Origin: Acanthosoma haemorrhoidale
Taxonomy: Eukaryota; Arthropoda; Insecta; Hemiptera; Acanthosomatidae
Length of the DNA stretch: 64,000 nucleotides
Assembly (NCBI GenBank): GCA_930367205.1
Contig: OV884009.1
Span: 97,919,189 to 97,983,188, forward strand
Reading direction: 5' to 3'
The position numbers and the translations under genes were made by a program. The notes below the pieces were generated by a model. That model was not told the origin of the DNA. It did not search any database and saw only the letters and a list, made by a program, of their open reading frames with translations. Below, piece by piece: positions 34,577 through 45,777 of this stretch (positions are counted from its first letter, which is position 1; each line of letters opens with the position of its first letter).

Positions 34577-35514
34577 AAGCATGGTTTGTAACCTCCTTGA
34601 AATAGTTAATTTATTTCTAACATATGTTCTTGTGAAAAGTAAATAGAACTAGTCAATGTGGTTATAAGTATGTTTTGGGACAAACATAGAATTTTTGTAC
34701 TCCTGTAGATTGATGAAAGAATAGTTGGCAGCTCATCGCTGTCCTTGTTATTCCGCCTGTACCGTCACCTTCTGAACTCAGTATTAAATAATAAAGTAAA
34801 TTTATTACTTATAACATCTTACAAGTCACAAATATATTAAAAAAAGAACAAACATAAAATAACACCTAATTTTTGATTTGACAAAGGACGCGATCAGCAA
34901 TCCAAATCCATATAAGAGCTTTCAAAAGGTTTCAAAGTAATACGAATGAAGCTAACTTTAAAGCCCTTTGGAGGTTTTTTTATAGCTTACATATGGAAAG
35001 GTTTTGTTGGTACTTAAAACTACTACAACCAAGAATCAAGAATATTAATAAAAACCACTATGTATCCAGATATACCCTATTAAGTGATGACACGCTCATG
35101 CGATCTAAACAAAATCACCTGTAAATTTGCCAACTTAAATTTTGAAATAATCCACCCACGCTAGTTTGGACAAACCACGCAAAAATTGAAAATAGAAACA
35201 AATCCAGATTTAGTTTCTTGTGATTATTGCTGCCCGTTCCAAATGTGACAACTAGGCTAGAACGTGATCCTTTACCAGGCTCAGATGAGATCCGTGATTA
35301 AGCATCTTCCAGCACATTCTCTTCACTTGCTCTTGGGCCAGAACAGCTGAGTAGTTTCGCAAACTTTGGCACCAGTCAGAAGTTGTACCTATTGCGAAAG
35401 ATGGTTAAGACAACCGCCTTACTTTTCGTTATAGGCCGATCTTGATGACCAGCTTATTGAAAGCATAATAGTAGCAGAATTACCGTCATTAATAAAAGAA
35501 CGGTACTTCTTTTT
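34577..35514. other. Possible G2 3' flank, otherwise unrecognised
   Basis: Directly follows the G2 relic and could include its 3' LTR. I found no matching 5' copy, so no LTR is called. Confidence 0.3.
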
Positions 35515-36916
35515 CTTTATTGTGATAAAATTACAATCTGCCTTATTGATCAGTAAGTAATTGTGATAAATGCTCTGATTCATACCATATTTACAATTTT
35601 CATTCATTAACTCATTCGTACAGTATTTACAATGAGGCTAGAGACCTGCCAAATCCACATGGTTGTCACTTCCCTCACATGTGAAAGTGGAAGTAAATGC
35701 TTGGGAACTCCAGTAGAGGCTGATGAAGAGCGCGAGAGCCACATACACTCAAGACATGATTGGAGAAACTGGCAATTGCCAAGACTCCCACCTTAAAGTA
35801 TTTATAGCAGGTCACGAGGCCACTGCCGGTTTAGTCTGCGAGGAGGATTATAGGGATGAGAGGTGCAGTGCAATGACTGTGCTATGGGATTAGGGTGGTT
35901 GGATAGGTTACTATGGAATTTAATGAACTTGGAAAGGATGAGTTAAAGAATGTAAGGTAAATTAAGATCGTTATAAAGGGTTCTGTTTCTGACGTAATAA
36001 GGGGAATTTACTATAGTTCTCCGTATTTTTGATTAAAAGGATTGGATACGCTTGATGTTTGATATTTTTGTTATCCCTCATAGCTCTATTCCGTAGGTCC
36101 AGATTGGAAGTATGACTTTGTAAAGTAGTAATTTATTTTCTATTGAGAGATGGGGTGTTCTTTGAAGTAGTCTGTACAGTTTTCAAAAACGTCTGTTTAG
36201 TTCTTGTCTTTTTAGTCTCGTATGTGGGTTCCAGGTCCGCCGTTTGTTGAGATGGAAGCCTAAGTACCGTACTGTCTCGGATACCGGGAGAGGAATAGAA
36301 TTAATATGGGAACAGCCAATCTGGGCTTAGGTATAACTTTGTAGATTAGTCATTTATTTTCTATTGAGAGATGGGATGTCCTTTGAGATGTCTGCACAGT
36401 TGTCCAAAGCGTCTGTTTAGTTCTTTTCTTTTTAGCCTAGTATGTGGGTTCCATGTATAAAAGTAGGTGGAAACCTAAGTATCGTACTATCTTGGATACA
36501 GGCAGAGGTATAGAATAAAAAAAAATAGTGGACAACACTTGCGGCAGAGGGTAAAGGTAATGAGGGAACATTTTGCTTTATTAACTTTGATCCGCCATTG
36601 GTTGCGCCAATACTCGATCTCTGTTTTTGATGGCTATTGGATGCTATATCTGGATCTGGGTGGTATGGCAGGACTGCAGTGTCATTTGAAAATGTGGCCA
36701 AGAAGGTATTGAGGGTAGAGGGGGCATCATATAGATGTATAGGTTATAGAGGATGGGACCCAGGACACTGCCCTGTGGAACTCCTGGTTTTATGGGAATG
36801 TAGTTAGCATATTTTAAGCCACTGCGGACTTGGAAGAAGCAGCTTGAAAGGTAGGACTGTAGGATCATGAAAAGGGTCTGGGGTAAATAAGTTTTTAGCT
36901 TGTAAAGCAAAATCAA
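35515..36916 (-). mobile_element. Jockey-1 relic, copy 2
   Basis: Minus-strand copy with the 3' tail (35830-35515) and part of the reverse transcriptase. Open pieces 36644-36916 and 36432-36701 show the RT core (GVPQGSVLGPILYNLYIY; the FADD region is frameshifted). The C-terminal RT block occurs twice: ATTTATTTTCTATTGAGAGA appears at 36130-36149 and again at 36353-36372, so a segment of about 220-230 bp is partly duplicated. Gag and the N-terminal RT are missing, consistent with 5' truncation. Confidence 0.8.
36644..36916 (-). pseudogene. Jockey-1 RT fragment, copy 2
   Basis: About 90 codons open, with the palm-domain blocks KLKTYLPQTLF, FQVRSGLKYANY and GVPQGSVLGPILYNL, directly comparable with 4700-4883 in copy 1. 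The reading frame then shifts before the catalytic Asp pair. Confidence 0.8.
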
Positions 36917-39900
36917 TGTTTATTAAATATATTTTTTTCATGTTCCTAAATATGAAAAGAATTCCTTTCAAACTAAATAGTTATTATTTTTCAAGTAAAT
37001 TCTGTACATTTGTGCTGAGGATTTAATTCTTGAACTTTGTAATAATATATAACGATGTTTCAATGGTGTATCTGTGTTAACAGTGTTACTATTGGAAAAA
37101 TGATATTATGTGTGCGGTGGATAAATATTTTTAGAGCCACCAGTGACTTATTTGGTAGGTTATTGTATGATGTAACGAAACAATGCTTCCAAGTATGATT
37201 TCATCGTTTAATCGGGTTTGTGAAAGTAATTAGCCTAAATGGGAACAGTGGTTTGATTCCAAACCACACGATCTTCCATCAATCAGTTATTAAATTATAT
37301 TTTGTTACGTTTTCACCAGCCTGTGCTCAATGTGCCTAGGGTCCGGACATAGGAACGGCTATTTTCGAATTCAGTTGTCAAGATAAGTTGACAGTGGGTT
37401 ATATACTGACGGAGGGGCAAGTGTAAAAAAGGACTATGTCACAGGCTGTTGATTCTCCAATGGTAAGAACTGGTTTGGGGACAGGAGCTAGCCGCTCTCC
37501 CGCCACTTCTCCTTATCTCCTTTATAGACCCTTTTCTTGCTGTCTCCCCGGCCACTGGTCCTCGTCAGGCCAATACTCTTCCTTTCCCTAGCCGTCAACC
37601 TTGACAAAATGTTTCTTTTCAATTGCATTATTCTTGCTCAAGTTTAAATCAGCCTCTAGTTCTTCACATCTTTAAGAAAATTGCAATAATGGAACATAAA
37701 AACAAAGGACTACAAAATTAAATTAATAGTTATCACAAAAAGAAGAACCCTAATAAACAACAACTGTCATTAATAATGTCCATATTCCATTGACCAGATC
37801 TGTCAGCAATCGTTCTTTTAAAATATGACAAGAAATAAGGAAAGTTCTGAGAGTTAAAAATGGAAGCCGCGCAATCATTATCGTCCGGCATAATTTAAAC
37901 GGTTCTTTTGTTGCCAATTTCTTAGTTATTTATAACATATTTACAGTGCCTCAGATCGCTTAAAACAATGAATCGTACAATCAAGGGGGAAGACGATTTT
38001 ACGACAGTACCAGCGACTTTTTGTAATTATCGATCATTATCATAGATCAGGATGTCTAGATAGTTCATTTGATTCCCCTATAAATCTGAATTTATTTTGA
38101 ATTATCAAGGAATTTATTGATGACCCTTTATTATTGATAATGTAATTACTTTTTAGCATCACCGCAGAATCAAATAAAACCACTATACAAAATATCATGG
38201 CTCTGAAAAACAAAAAAAACACACTGGATCAGTTGCGACAATTTGTGATCGCAATGTACTTAATGTTTTTATGATATATTATAATAGCCGTTAGTACATC
38301 AATAATTAGGAGTTTTTAGAGAAAACTACTTAGATTGTTAGGCTTTTATAAACATTATTAATGGACAACGTTTTTTCATGTGTACCTTGTGACTTTCTAG
38401 TGAATTTTTATTTATTATTATTTTTTATTTTTCTAAACCCCTTGAATTTATACAATGAAAAATATGAATAAGATAATTTGCAATTTTCTTCTCATTCTGC
38501 TATGCGCAGATGCATTTGAAAGAGGTCGGGTTACTCAACAATACAGGTTGTGGTTAAAAATACAATAAAGTGAATACAAATCTAGGTGATGGGGCTCACC
38601 TTCATTTTAATTCTAGTGAATGTTTCAAGCAGCCAACACATACCAACTCACACTAAGACAAGGCATACACAGTAAATCCACACGCTGTCTATTGATAACC
38701 TTGATGATAACACTCTTCCATCAACCTAAGGCCATTGCCCAACAAACTCCTCTACTCATTTATTGTTCTATCGTTGATATTAGAGATTAACAATAACCTT
38801 ACTTCAATTTATTGTTTACATAAAGTTATAACATGGAACAAAAACCGTACATAATAGAATATAGGTTACATCTAAGAGCATGCGCACGGAACCATATTAC
38901 GTTGCTAGGCGCCGCGGGCTACAACAGCTCTCACCCACAAAATTTAATCAGTTCTGAATGAGAAAAATTGGAATTTAACAAGTCTCAGACCCCAAATAAA
39001 CCGAACCTATCTGTCAATCAAACTGATTCCACAGTTAAAAAATGTCGACCCTAAAATAGGGATCGCCTGGAGATGGGCTATGCTGGCCTGCACGATGGAA
39101 AACATTTAATCTTTTTTGATGCTAAGTCCCGCTGGCATTTAGAATTTTATCATTTTTATTCTTTACTAACGTTAAAATTTAAATAACGTAGCGAGGGCAC
39201 TGATCCTTAAGTATACTATTAGCTTTCATTTAGCCACTGAAGATTGCTTAAATTCTTTATGAAAATAGTAATGAAAGAATGGTTGGTTTTTAATGACACC
39301 CGTTGAAGTAGGTTTTTTTACATGTTACGATATAAAGTATTTCAAAATACAACGGGTATCGTGCTGACAATGGTAGAAGCGAGTTATTGTCAACAAAGTT
39401 CATTGTGGCCAATGGCATTACTTTTCTGTCCACAGCCTGCTGGAGCAGCCAGGTAAGACTCGAACACGGACCGTTATGTGTCTTATAATTGTGTATTGTG
39501 CATTCCTTAGTTCTGTTTTTTTTTTTTTTTTTCATTTATTTCTTTTTTTTAACCTGTTTAATCATATTCTCTTGATATAGCTGTCAGTGCTTTGATTTAC
39601 AACCTAATAAATTATTCAGTACCATTCGTTATGGGATAATTGATAATTAGAATTTAAAATTTTTGTTCACGACCTATAAAATATAAAAACTATACCAGTT
39701 TATTAGAATACTTACTCATCGTTTGTCATTTCGTTTGAGCGATAACGCTTTAAAAAATATTTTCAAGTATTTGTTCCTGACAAAATGGAAATAATTTATT
39801 GATATTCACAGTATAGTCGTACTTTTGCGTTCAAGCGTAAAAAAGTAAACAGGGACGGTTGAAATTTTGTCAACAATCAAATCGACTAATATCATACTTA

Positions 39901-40619
39901 CAATAATCAAGCGTATGCTACCTAAGTAAAGTTTTCAGAAATAAAAATACTTTTAAGTTGAAATTGAATTCTTTGAAATGGAGTTAATTATTGTATCTTA
40001 AATTAAATTGGATAATGGAGGCCAGGGCCCGTGGTAATAAAGTAATAGTAATAAAGCATGCGTACTCGTAGCTTAATTATATCGAATAAAAGTAATGATA
40101 AGAATGCTCATATATGTTTGCTTGCCACTGTCAAGAACCTCCTCATCTCTTTCTGTGTCTGCGGGCGTTCATTGGGGCACACATTTATCGAAATCTTTGC
40201 ACATTTATCTCTCTCCATTTTAAAGATATCATCTGCTCATTTTTATTTTAGTCTTTGTTCCACCACTGTTTTTAACTCTGAAATTCCACTTCCATTCCTT
40301 ATCTAGGTCGCTAGTTCTTCATGGTTCTTTGTTCGGTCGCCATGAGTGTTTTTTCAATAAAATATAATAGAAAAGGATATTTATTCTGGGTCCCCTAGAA
40401 ACAATAATAATAAGTTGAAAATAAATAAGTTTAACACTGACTAGCTAAAAAAAAGTAATATATCACATATAGAAAAAATAAAAACGACCGCTTGAAAATA
40501 TCCTTTGCCGTATACTTGCTTCAAGATCATACTTTGAATTAATAACTTCGAAAGTACTGAAACCCCAACAGGTTTGGGTAATGATCTACCTATCTATGTA
40601 AATGATCTATGCAAATATT
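36917..40619. other. Long interval without recognisable gene
   Basis: AT-rich. A perfect 20-nt inverted repeat (GTGGTTTG-ATTC-CAAACCAC) lies at 37248-37267. A tRNA-like B-box on the minus strand (GTGTTCGAGTC, about 39457-39467) has no A-box at normal distance and may be a SINE remnant. A T-run of 18 lies at about 39515-39532. The plus-strand frame 40058-40306 is unrecognised. Confidence 0.35.
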
Positions 40620-40624
40620 AATAT
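40620..40624. repeat. Target-site duplication AATAT, left copy
   Basis: The five bases AATAT lie just outside the outermost LTR on this side and again just outside the LTR at the other end (44433-44437). The AT-rich motif makes chance agreement possible. Confidence 0.5.
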
Positions 40625-40741
40625 TGTTTTGTAATTGTAATAATAATAAACAGTTCTCGTTATCACTATATTAGATCAGTTTCTAGCTAAAGCATATAAC
40701 AGTACAAAAATGGTAATATTATCAAGCAACATATCTAAACA
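40625..40741 (-). repeat. Mag-like relic, outer 3' LTR
   Basis: 117 bp; on the minus strand starts TGTTTAGATATG and ends CAAAACA. It is preceded (minus strand) by the purine-rich GAAGAGAAGGA. It shares most of its length with the LTRs at 41695-41810 and 44301-44432. Confidence 0.75.
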
Positions 40742-40969
40742 TCCTTCTCTTCAACAAATATAATCAAGGAACCTATTACAATAATATCAATAATCTTTGA
40801 TAAGGGAACTCCCTACAGCATCCATGTTTGAATCAGCTTGAATTTGAACAGGTTTATTTTGGTCGAAGGAATCTAGGGTAGCAATTTTCCCAACCATATC
40901 CATTTTATTCAAGTTGGCATCATGATTTGTTGTGCCATACCTGATAGTACCTTTCTTCAATAGCTGTCT

Positions 40970-41340
40970 TAATTGTGATGATGATTAATAATTGACCATT
41001 CCTAAGATTTTTGAAGATTCTTAGCATTCTGAGGCGGTTTTAAATTTACGATTGACTTGATTCTGCCAAGATCAGGATTATGTCCATTTTTATTAAATAA
41101 AAGTCCCCAGATATTTCACTTTATCAACTAATGAATAAATGATGGATCTTATCCGGGTGTTAAATTTATTTTATGGCGTTGCTCCTAGCTACTTGAATAT
41201 CCTGTTCTGTAATTTTACTAACTGTCTAATGAAGCTCAACTCAGATTCTGCTGCACATAAAATATCATCAAAGTATATTGTTACCTCTTTGATATGGCTA
41301 AAATATTTTGTGAGAAGTTTTTGAAATATCAGATTTGGGT
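40970..41340 (-). pseudogene. Second RT fragment of Mag-like relic
   Basis: Aligns along its length with 42405-42720 in the same orientation. It includes the region encoding YFDDIL-type RT active-site sequence (TATCATCAAAG block on plus) and ATTTCACTTTATCAAC. It is a partial duplicate of the internal region and lies between two LTR copies. Confidence 0.7.
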
Positions 41341-41694
41341 AATGATCTACGGGCTTCTATGGCAGTCTGATTAAATTTAATATGCGATTAATTCATTCTA
41401 ATAAAAAAATAATTTTCTGTCATTGTTTTCAACTATTGTTTCTTCTTTCTCGTTGTACCTAAAAATCGCCTGATTGGAATTGAGCTTTCATAGCAAACTT
41501 ACAAGTCTATTATCGCTCTACTCCTAAGCATGTACATTTCAGACACGATCATATAACGTCTCTGTCAACGACACGACAGCGGTCGCAAAATGATTCATCA
41601 ATCGGAAATTTGAACGCTGTTTTTCACAAAATAAAAAATAACGTTTGAAAAGTTAGACTCGGGGTATTTCTAAAATGTTTGTAAATAATTATAT

Positions 41695-41810
41695 TGTCTT
41701 GTAATTGTGATAATAATAAGTACAACAGTTCTCACTATATTAGATCAGTTTCTAGCTAAAGCTTATAACAGTACAAAAATAGTAATACTATCAAGTAACA
41801 TATCTAAACA
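41695..41810 (-). repeat. Mag-like relic, middle LTR
   Basis: 116 bp; starts TGTTTAGATATG (minus) directly after the purine tract GAAGAGAAGGG and ends with a CAAGACA version of the terminal motif. Its lower flank (TATAT) is one base from the AATAT of the outer duplication, so it may be the original 3' LTR. Confidence 0.75.
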
Positions 41811-44290
41811 CCCTTCTCTTCAACGAATATAATCAAGGAACCTATTACACTAATATCAACAATCTTAGTACAAAATAAAATATTATAATTTATTAAAAAG
41901 TTGTGAAAACAATGCAATCAAAATGTTTAATCCAATATGGATGCAACTAAATTAACAGAAAATCTTTTACACCTGATGGAGCTCTTAAATTTTACTAATT
42001 AATTAATACAGTTAATCTTGTAATCCTAAACTTCACAAATATATCTTAGGTTTGTTCACTAAACGGCCTGATCTAGTAACATGGTTGCGTAATATGCCTG
42101 AATCTCCATCATTGGACTCAACACATTAATTCTCTTGTCCTGGATGAGAATCTTGTTCATTATTACTTGTGTTAACAGTATTAACATCGGGATTAATTTC
42201 AGTGTCTATTGCGTCTTTTTTCTAATTCGAATTTTCTAATAAATTTTGAGTTTATTCTGTACATTTACCATTTATTTCAACTAAATAACACTTGAAGGCT
42301 ATTTTTTACTCTTAATTTTATCATTTTCCCACAATTTAGAGAACTTAACATCAAACATATCAGGTTTTTTACTGGCTCAAATAAATTAGGCAAGTCTCAA
42401 ATAATTGACCATCCCTAATATTTTTGAAGATTCTTAGCATTCTGAGGTGGTTTTAAATTTATAATTGTCTTGATTCTGTCAGGATCAGGTTTATGTTCGT
42501 TTTTATTAAATAAGATTCCCCAGATATTTCACTTTATCAACAAAATAATGGATCTTATCCGGGTGCTAAATTTATTTTATGCCATTCTTCCTAGCTACTT
42601 GAATATCCTGTTTTGTAATTTTTTCCAACTCAGATTCTGCTGCACATAAAATATCATCAAAGTAAATTGTTACCTCTTTGATATGGCTAAAATATTTTTG
42701 AAATATCTCAGGCAGGACTGAAAGTTGAAAAGGGGCCCTGAGGTACTAATATACCCCAAAAAGGATGCTGAGTGAACACAGATGGCTTGATTCCTTGTTT
42801 AAAATCAGTTGGTGAAACCCCTGCTTAAGATCAAACGATGAAAAATTACTCTTATTAGGCAATCCTAGGCTATTCCCCTGGTGGGAATCTGATATTAGTC
42901 TCTAGTACCAAAAATGTGTTCAACTGGTTCGGGTCAATACGTAACCTAAGGGATGAGTCTGGTTTTCAACAACTTCACTTACTGATTCTATGACTCCATT
43001 ACTCACCATATCATCAAGTGTTAACTTAAATTTTTATTTTATCTTAATAGGAACTCATAGAGCCAGAAGTTAACTATTTTGTCAAGAAAAAATGCTTTAT
43101 TTCTTAATTTTAATTGACAAATATCAGAGAATGCTTCTAATTCATCTCTGTTTTAAATTTAAAATATTTTTAGATCTTTATCACACTCTATTGACTGAAT
43201 TCTAGAGATAAGGTTTAAGTAGAGACATGTTTCCAGTCCTAATATGGAAGCACACTTATATAAGCTACTTACTACTACAAAATTGGCGTTAGTTTGCACT
43301 TTCATTTTACTTTCAAGTTTTAAAGTTATTGACCCTACAGGTTCAATATTAAATCAACCAAACTTGATTTTAGTTTTATGCATTGGCGAATGAGTACTTA
43401 TATTGTTTTTCAAGATTTCCACGCACAGAACGTTGACACCTGTCCCACAGTCAAGTTAAGTACTATGGGAGACCGCAACTTCCTCATTGACTAAACTAAT
43501 TTTACTCATTCTATCGACAGTTACAATGCTTGAAATAGCAAAATCATTTTCACTACCATAATTTTGATTATTTTTTACATTATTTATTTAATGTGATCTG
43601 AATTTATACAACTATTTGCAAAGAGCTTGACTTCGTTACAAATGTGACAACGTCGTCCCTTTGCTGGACAACTGGTAATCCTATGGTAATTGCCCCAACG
43701 GCCACACGACCTTGTTTGGTCAGTTTTGGTTTTGTAAAATGAATAATTTAAATTTTTACCTTGTTTTTGTTTCATTATAAACACTTCTACTTCCGATTAT
43801 ATTCTGCTTTACGAAATTAGATCGTTTTCTCCAACGTCGCTTCCAATCTGCTTTTATTTCTTAGGTGGCTTTGAAATGGATCCCCAACAGTTTATGAGCT
43901 TTCAGAAGTTTATCCTCTTGATTCACAAAGACACACGAGACCTGGCCGGAATTTAAAAACTTCAATTGTTTCATTATTTTTCGGTGTCAAATTAATCCTC
44001 TATTTCATTCAAAATTGATGTCATGGTTTCCTTAGAGCTTTTCGTAATCGTATTATAAACTTCTAAGGCTTCCCAACCCACAAGGTTTTCAAACCGGGCA
44101 ACTTGAACATCTTCCGATTATCACCGTCGCTATAAAATATATCTCTGAATATTCCTTTAAGTTTTCAGCTTTGTCAGAACTCCCGTTAAATGCCGGCCGG
44201 TTAAACGAACTCCATTCTCATGATTTAATGACAAAACCCTTCTTGTTTTAGATCAACTTTTCTAACTAAACCGTACTTAAGAATATTTTT
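41811..44290 (-). pseudogene. Mag-like gag-protease-RT relic
   Basis: Gag: frame 43584-43784 has two degraded knuckles, CGRWGNYHRITSC (second Cys is Trp) and CHICNEVKLFANSC (His is Leu). Protease: near 43440-43465 the minus strand reads LDCGTGVNVL, the retropepsin D-T/S-G site with Cys in the middle. Reverse transcriptase: FSSFDLKQGFHQLIL near 42830, PFQLSVLPEIFQKYF near 42740-42700 and YFDDILCAAESE near 42660-42630. The frame is broken throughout. RNase H and integrase are not seen, so the 3' half of pol has been lost. Confidence 0.75.
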
Positions 44291-44300
44291 CCGACTGCGC
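44291..44300 (-). other. Primer-binding-site remnant (tRNA-Ser type)
   Basis: On the minus strand GCGCAGTCGG follows directly after the 5' LTR. It is complementary to the 3' end of insect tRNA-Ser (from memory) apart from the missing TG at its start. The same site, better preserved, serves the Mag-like element at 61257. Confidence 0.6.
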
Positions 44301-44432
44301 GTTTTGTATTTGTAATAATAATAAATACAACAGTTCTCGTTATTACTAAATCAGATCGCTTTCTAATCGAAACATATAACAGTACCCAAAAGGTAATACT
44401 CAATGTTACCAACATGGCAGCATATCTAAACA
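44301..44432 (-). repeat. Mag-like relic, 5' LTR
   Basis: 132 bp; on the minus strand runs from TGTTTAGATATG to CAAAAC next to the primer-site remnant. Shares the AACTGTT, TTATTATTATTACAA and TACTGTTATA blocks with the other two LTRs. Confidence 0.75.
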
Positions 44433-44437
44433 AATAT
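44433..44437. repeat. Target-site duplication AATAT, right copy
   Basis: Matches 40620-40624 on the far side of the three-LTR structure. Confidence 0.5.
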
Positions 44438-45689
44438 TTTAGTCGTATAAATTTTTATCTGTTTAAAAGATTAATTTTAGTCACCAAAACTCAACAAACA
44501 AAGATCAAAAATATCGATTAGTTACATCATCATCATGATCACGATTATTTAATAATTTTTAAGAAACTCACCACGAGTATTTTTCGATATTGTCTTATCA
44601 ATTTCCACGTCCGGAATTTTGTTGGTTAGTTGGTGATGAATATGGTGAGTATCAACTAGTTTTTAATACCGACGAGTTTTCAAAATATTCATAAATCTAA
44701 ATCACTTCACATTTTTAATTAGGTATATCTTCAATCCGGTATAAGATTATAAATCATCCTGTTAGGATATAATTTTTAAAGAATTTTGCCCAATGTACTC
44801 ATTCACATGCTAATAATGTACTCTTCTAGATATTCTAGACTAGTTCATTTCATTGAACATTGTGTTTGATGCATAAGATCACTTCCCTTTCCATTTACTT
44901 TTCCACTTTCAATCAATTTTTTCTGTCATTTATGACCGAGTCTAGCCTTGTAGAATCTATGGCTCTTTCATTTTCTTCTCATCCTGTATCATAATAGGCA
45001 TTGTAATAAATAAAGATGGCGGGAGATAGATGGGAACACTCCTTCCAAACCCTCCTCCATATTTCTCACTATGATTAAATGTATTAAAGTATAACGAAGT
45101 TTAATGTGTTTTTTTCAAATAGCTAAATGTTTTTTACATAACTCATGAACTAAATTACATTTTCGCCAGTATATAGGAACGCGTGAAAATGAGGAAGAAC
45201 GTCATTAGATCAAAAAGAATATCTAATGCGTATGTTCCACGTACTAATATTCTAATGCACATGTACTTCTCAGGTGATCTGTGAAATTTTCTGATATTAC
45301 TCTCTGTAACATTGTATTTTCTAAATGTATAAATGTACAACAAAACACTAAAACTAGTTTTTGATCCTCAGATATACTTTTTTTTTTACATTATTTGCGA
45401 AACCAATTACTGTGACTGCCTTGCTCGCTCTCAAAGACTAAAACGTATTGCTTATAACACTGCCTATTTCATTCAAAATGAAACAACCTAGCCGGAAAGA
45501 AACTGTTTAAAACCTCCACAAAAAGGTAAACATGTGTAATGCTATTTTACTATTTTCGGATTAAGTAATTTTTTTAATTACTTATAATAATTTTAATTTT
45601 AAGATTAGAGACAATTTGTTATTTCTATTCATTTTGATTTGTTTTACAAAGTAAGAATAAATTACATTAATAAAAATATCGACAGTTTT
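44438..45689. other. AT-rich spacer
   Basis: No gene or repeat supported. Confidence 0.4.
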
Positions 45690-45699
45690 AACTACCTTA
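45690..45699. repeat. Target-site duplication AACTACCTTA, left copy
   Basis: Ten bases directly outside the 3' TAA-repeat tail of the LOA-like element, repeated exactly at 51197-51206 beyond its 5' end. Confidence 0.75.
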
Positions 45700-45715
45700 T
45701 TATTATTATTATTTT
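45700..45715 (-). repeat. 3' tail, (TAA)n
   Basis: About five TAA units at the 3' end of the element in place of a long poly(A). In I-group elements such repeats are made during target-primed reverse transcription. Confidence 0.8.
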
Positions 45716-45777
45716 GTACCGGCATTTGTGCACCGCGGCCTCAGTGAGACCTATTGTGCGCCGTCCATGTCCCTGTC

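Larger units (their letters stand above)
40625..44432 (-). mobile_element. Mag-like Ty3/Gypsy relic with three LTRs
   Basis: Minus-strand element with LTRs at 44301-44432 (5'), 41695-41810 (middle) and 40625-40741 (outer 3'). Element order from high to low coordinate is: LTR, primer-site remnant, gag with zinc knuckles, protease, reverse transcriptase, polypurine tract, LTR, a second shortened RT piece (41340-40970), polypurine tract, LTR. The second internal piece aligns with 42720-42405. AATAT flanks the whole. All coding parts carry stops or frameshifts. Confidence 0.75.

Noticed and set aside
37248..37267. Perfect 8-bp inverted repeat with a 4-nt loop
   Set aside because: Single short hairpin in AT-rich DNA without context; it could occur by chance.
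39455..39480. tRNA-like B-box on the minus strand
   Set aside because: No A-box at the expected distance; a SINE remnant cannot be shown from one copy.
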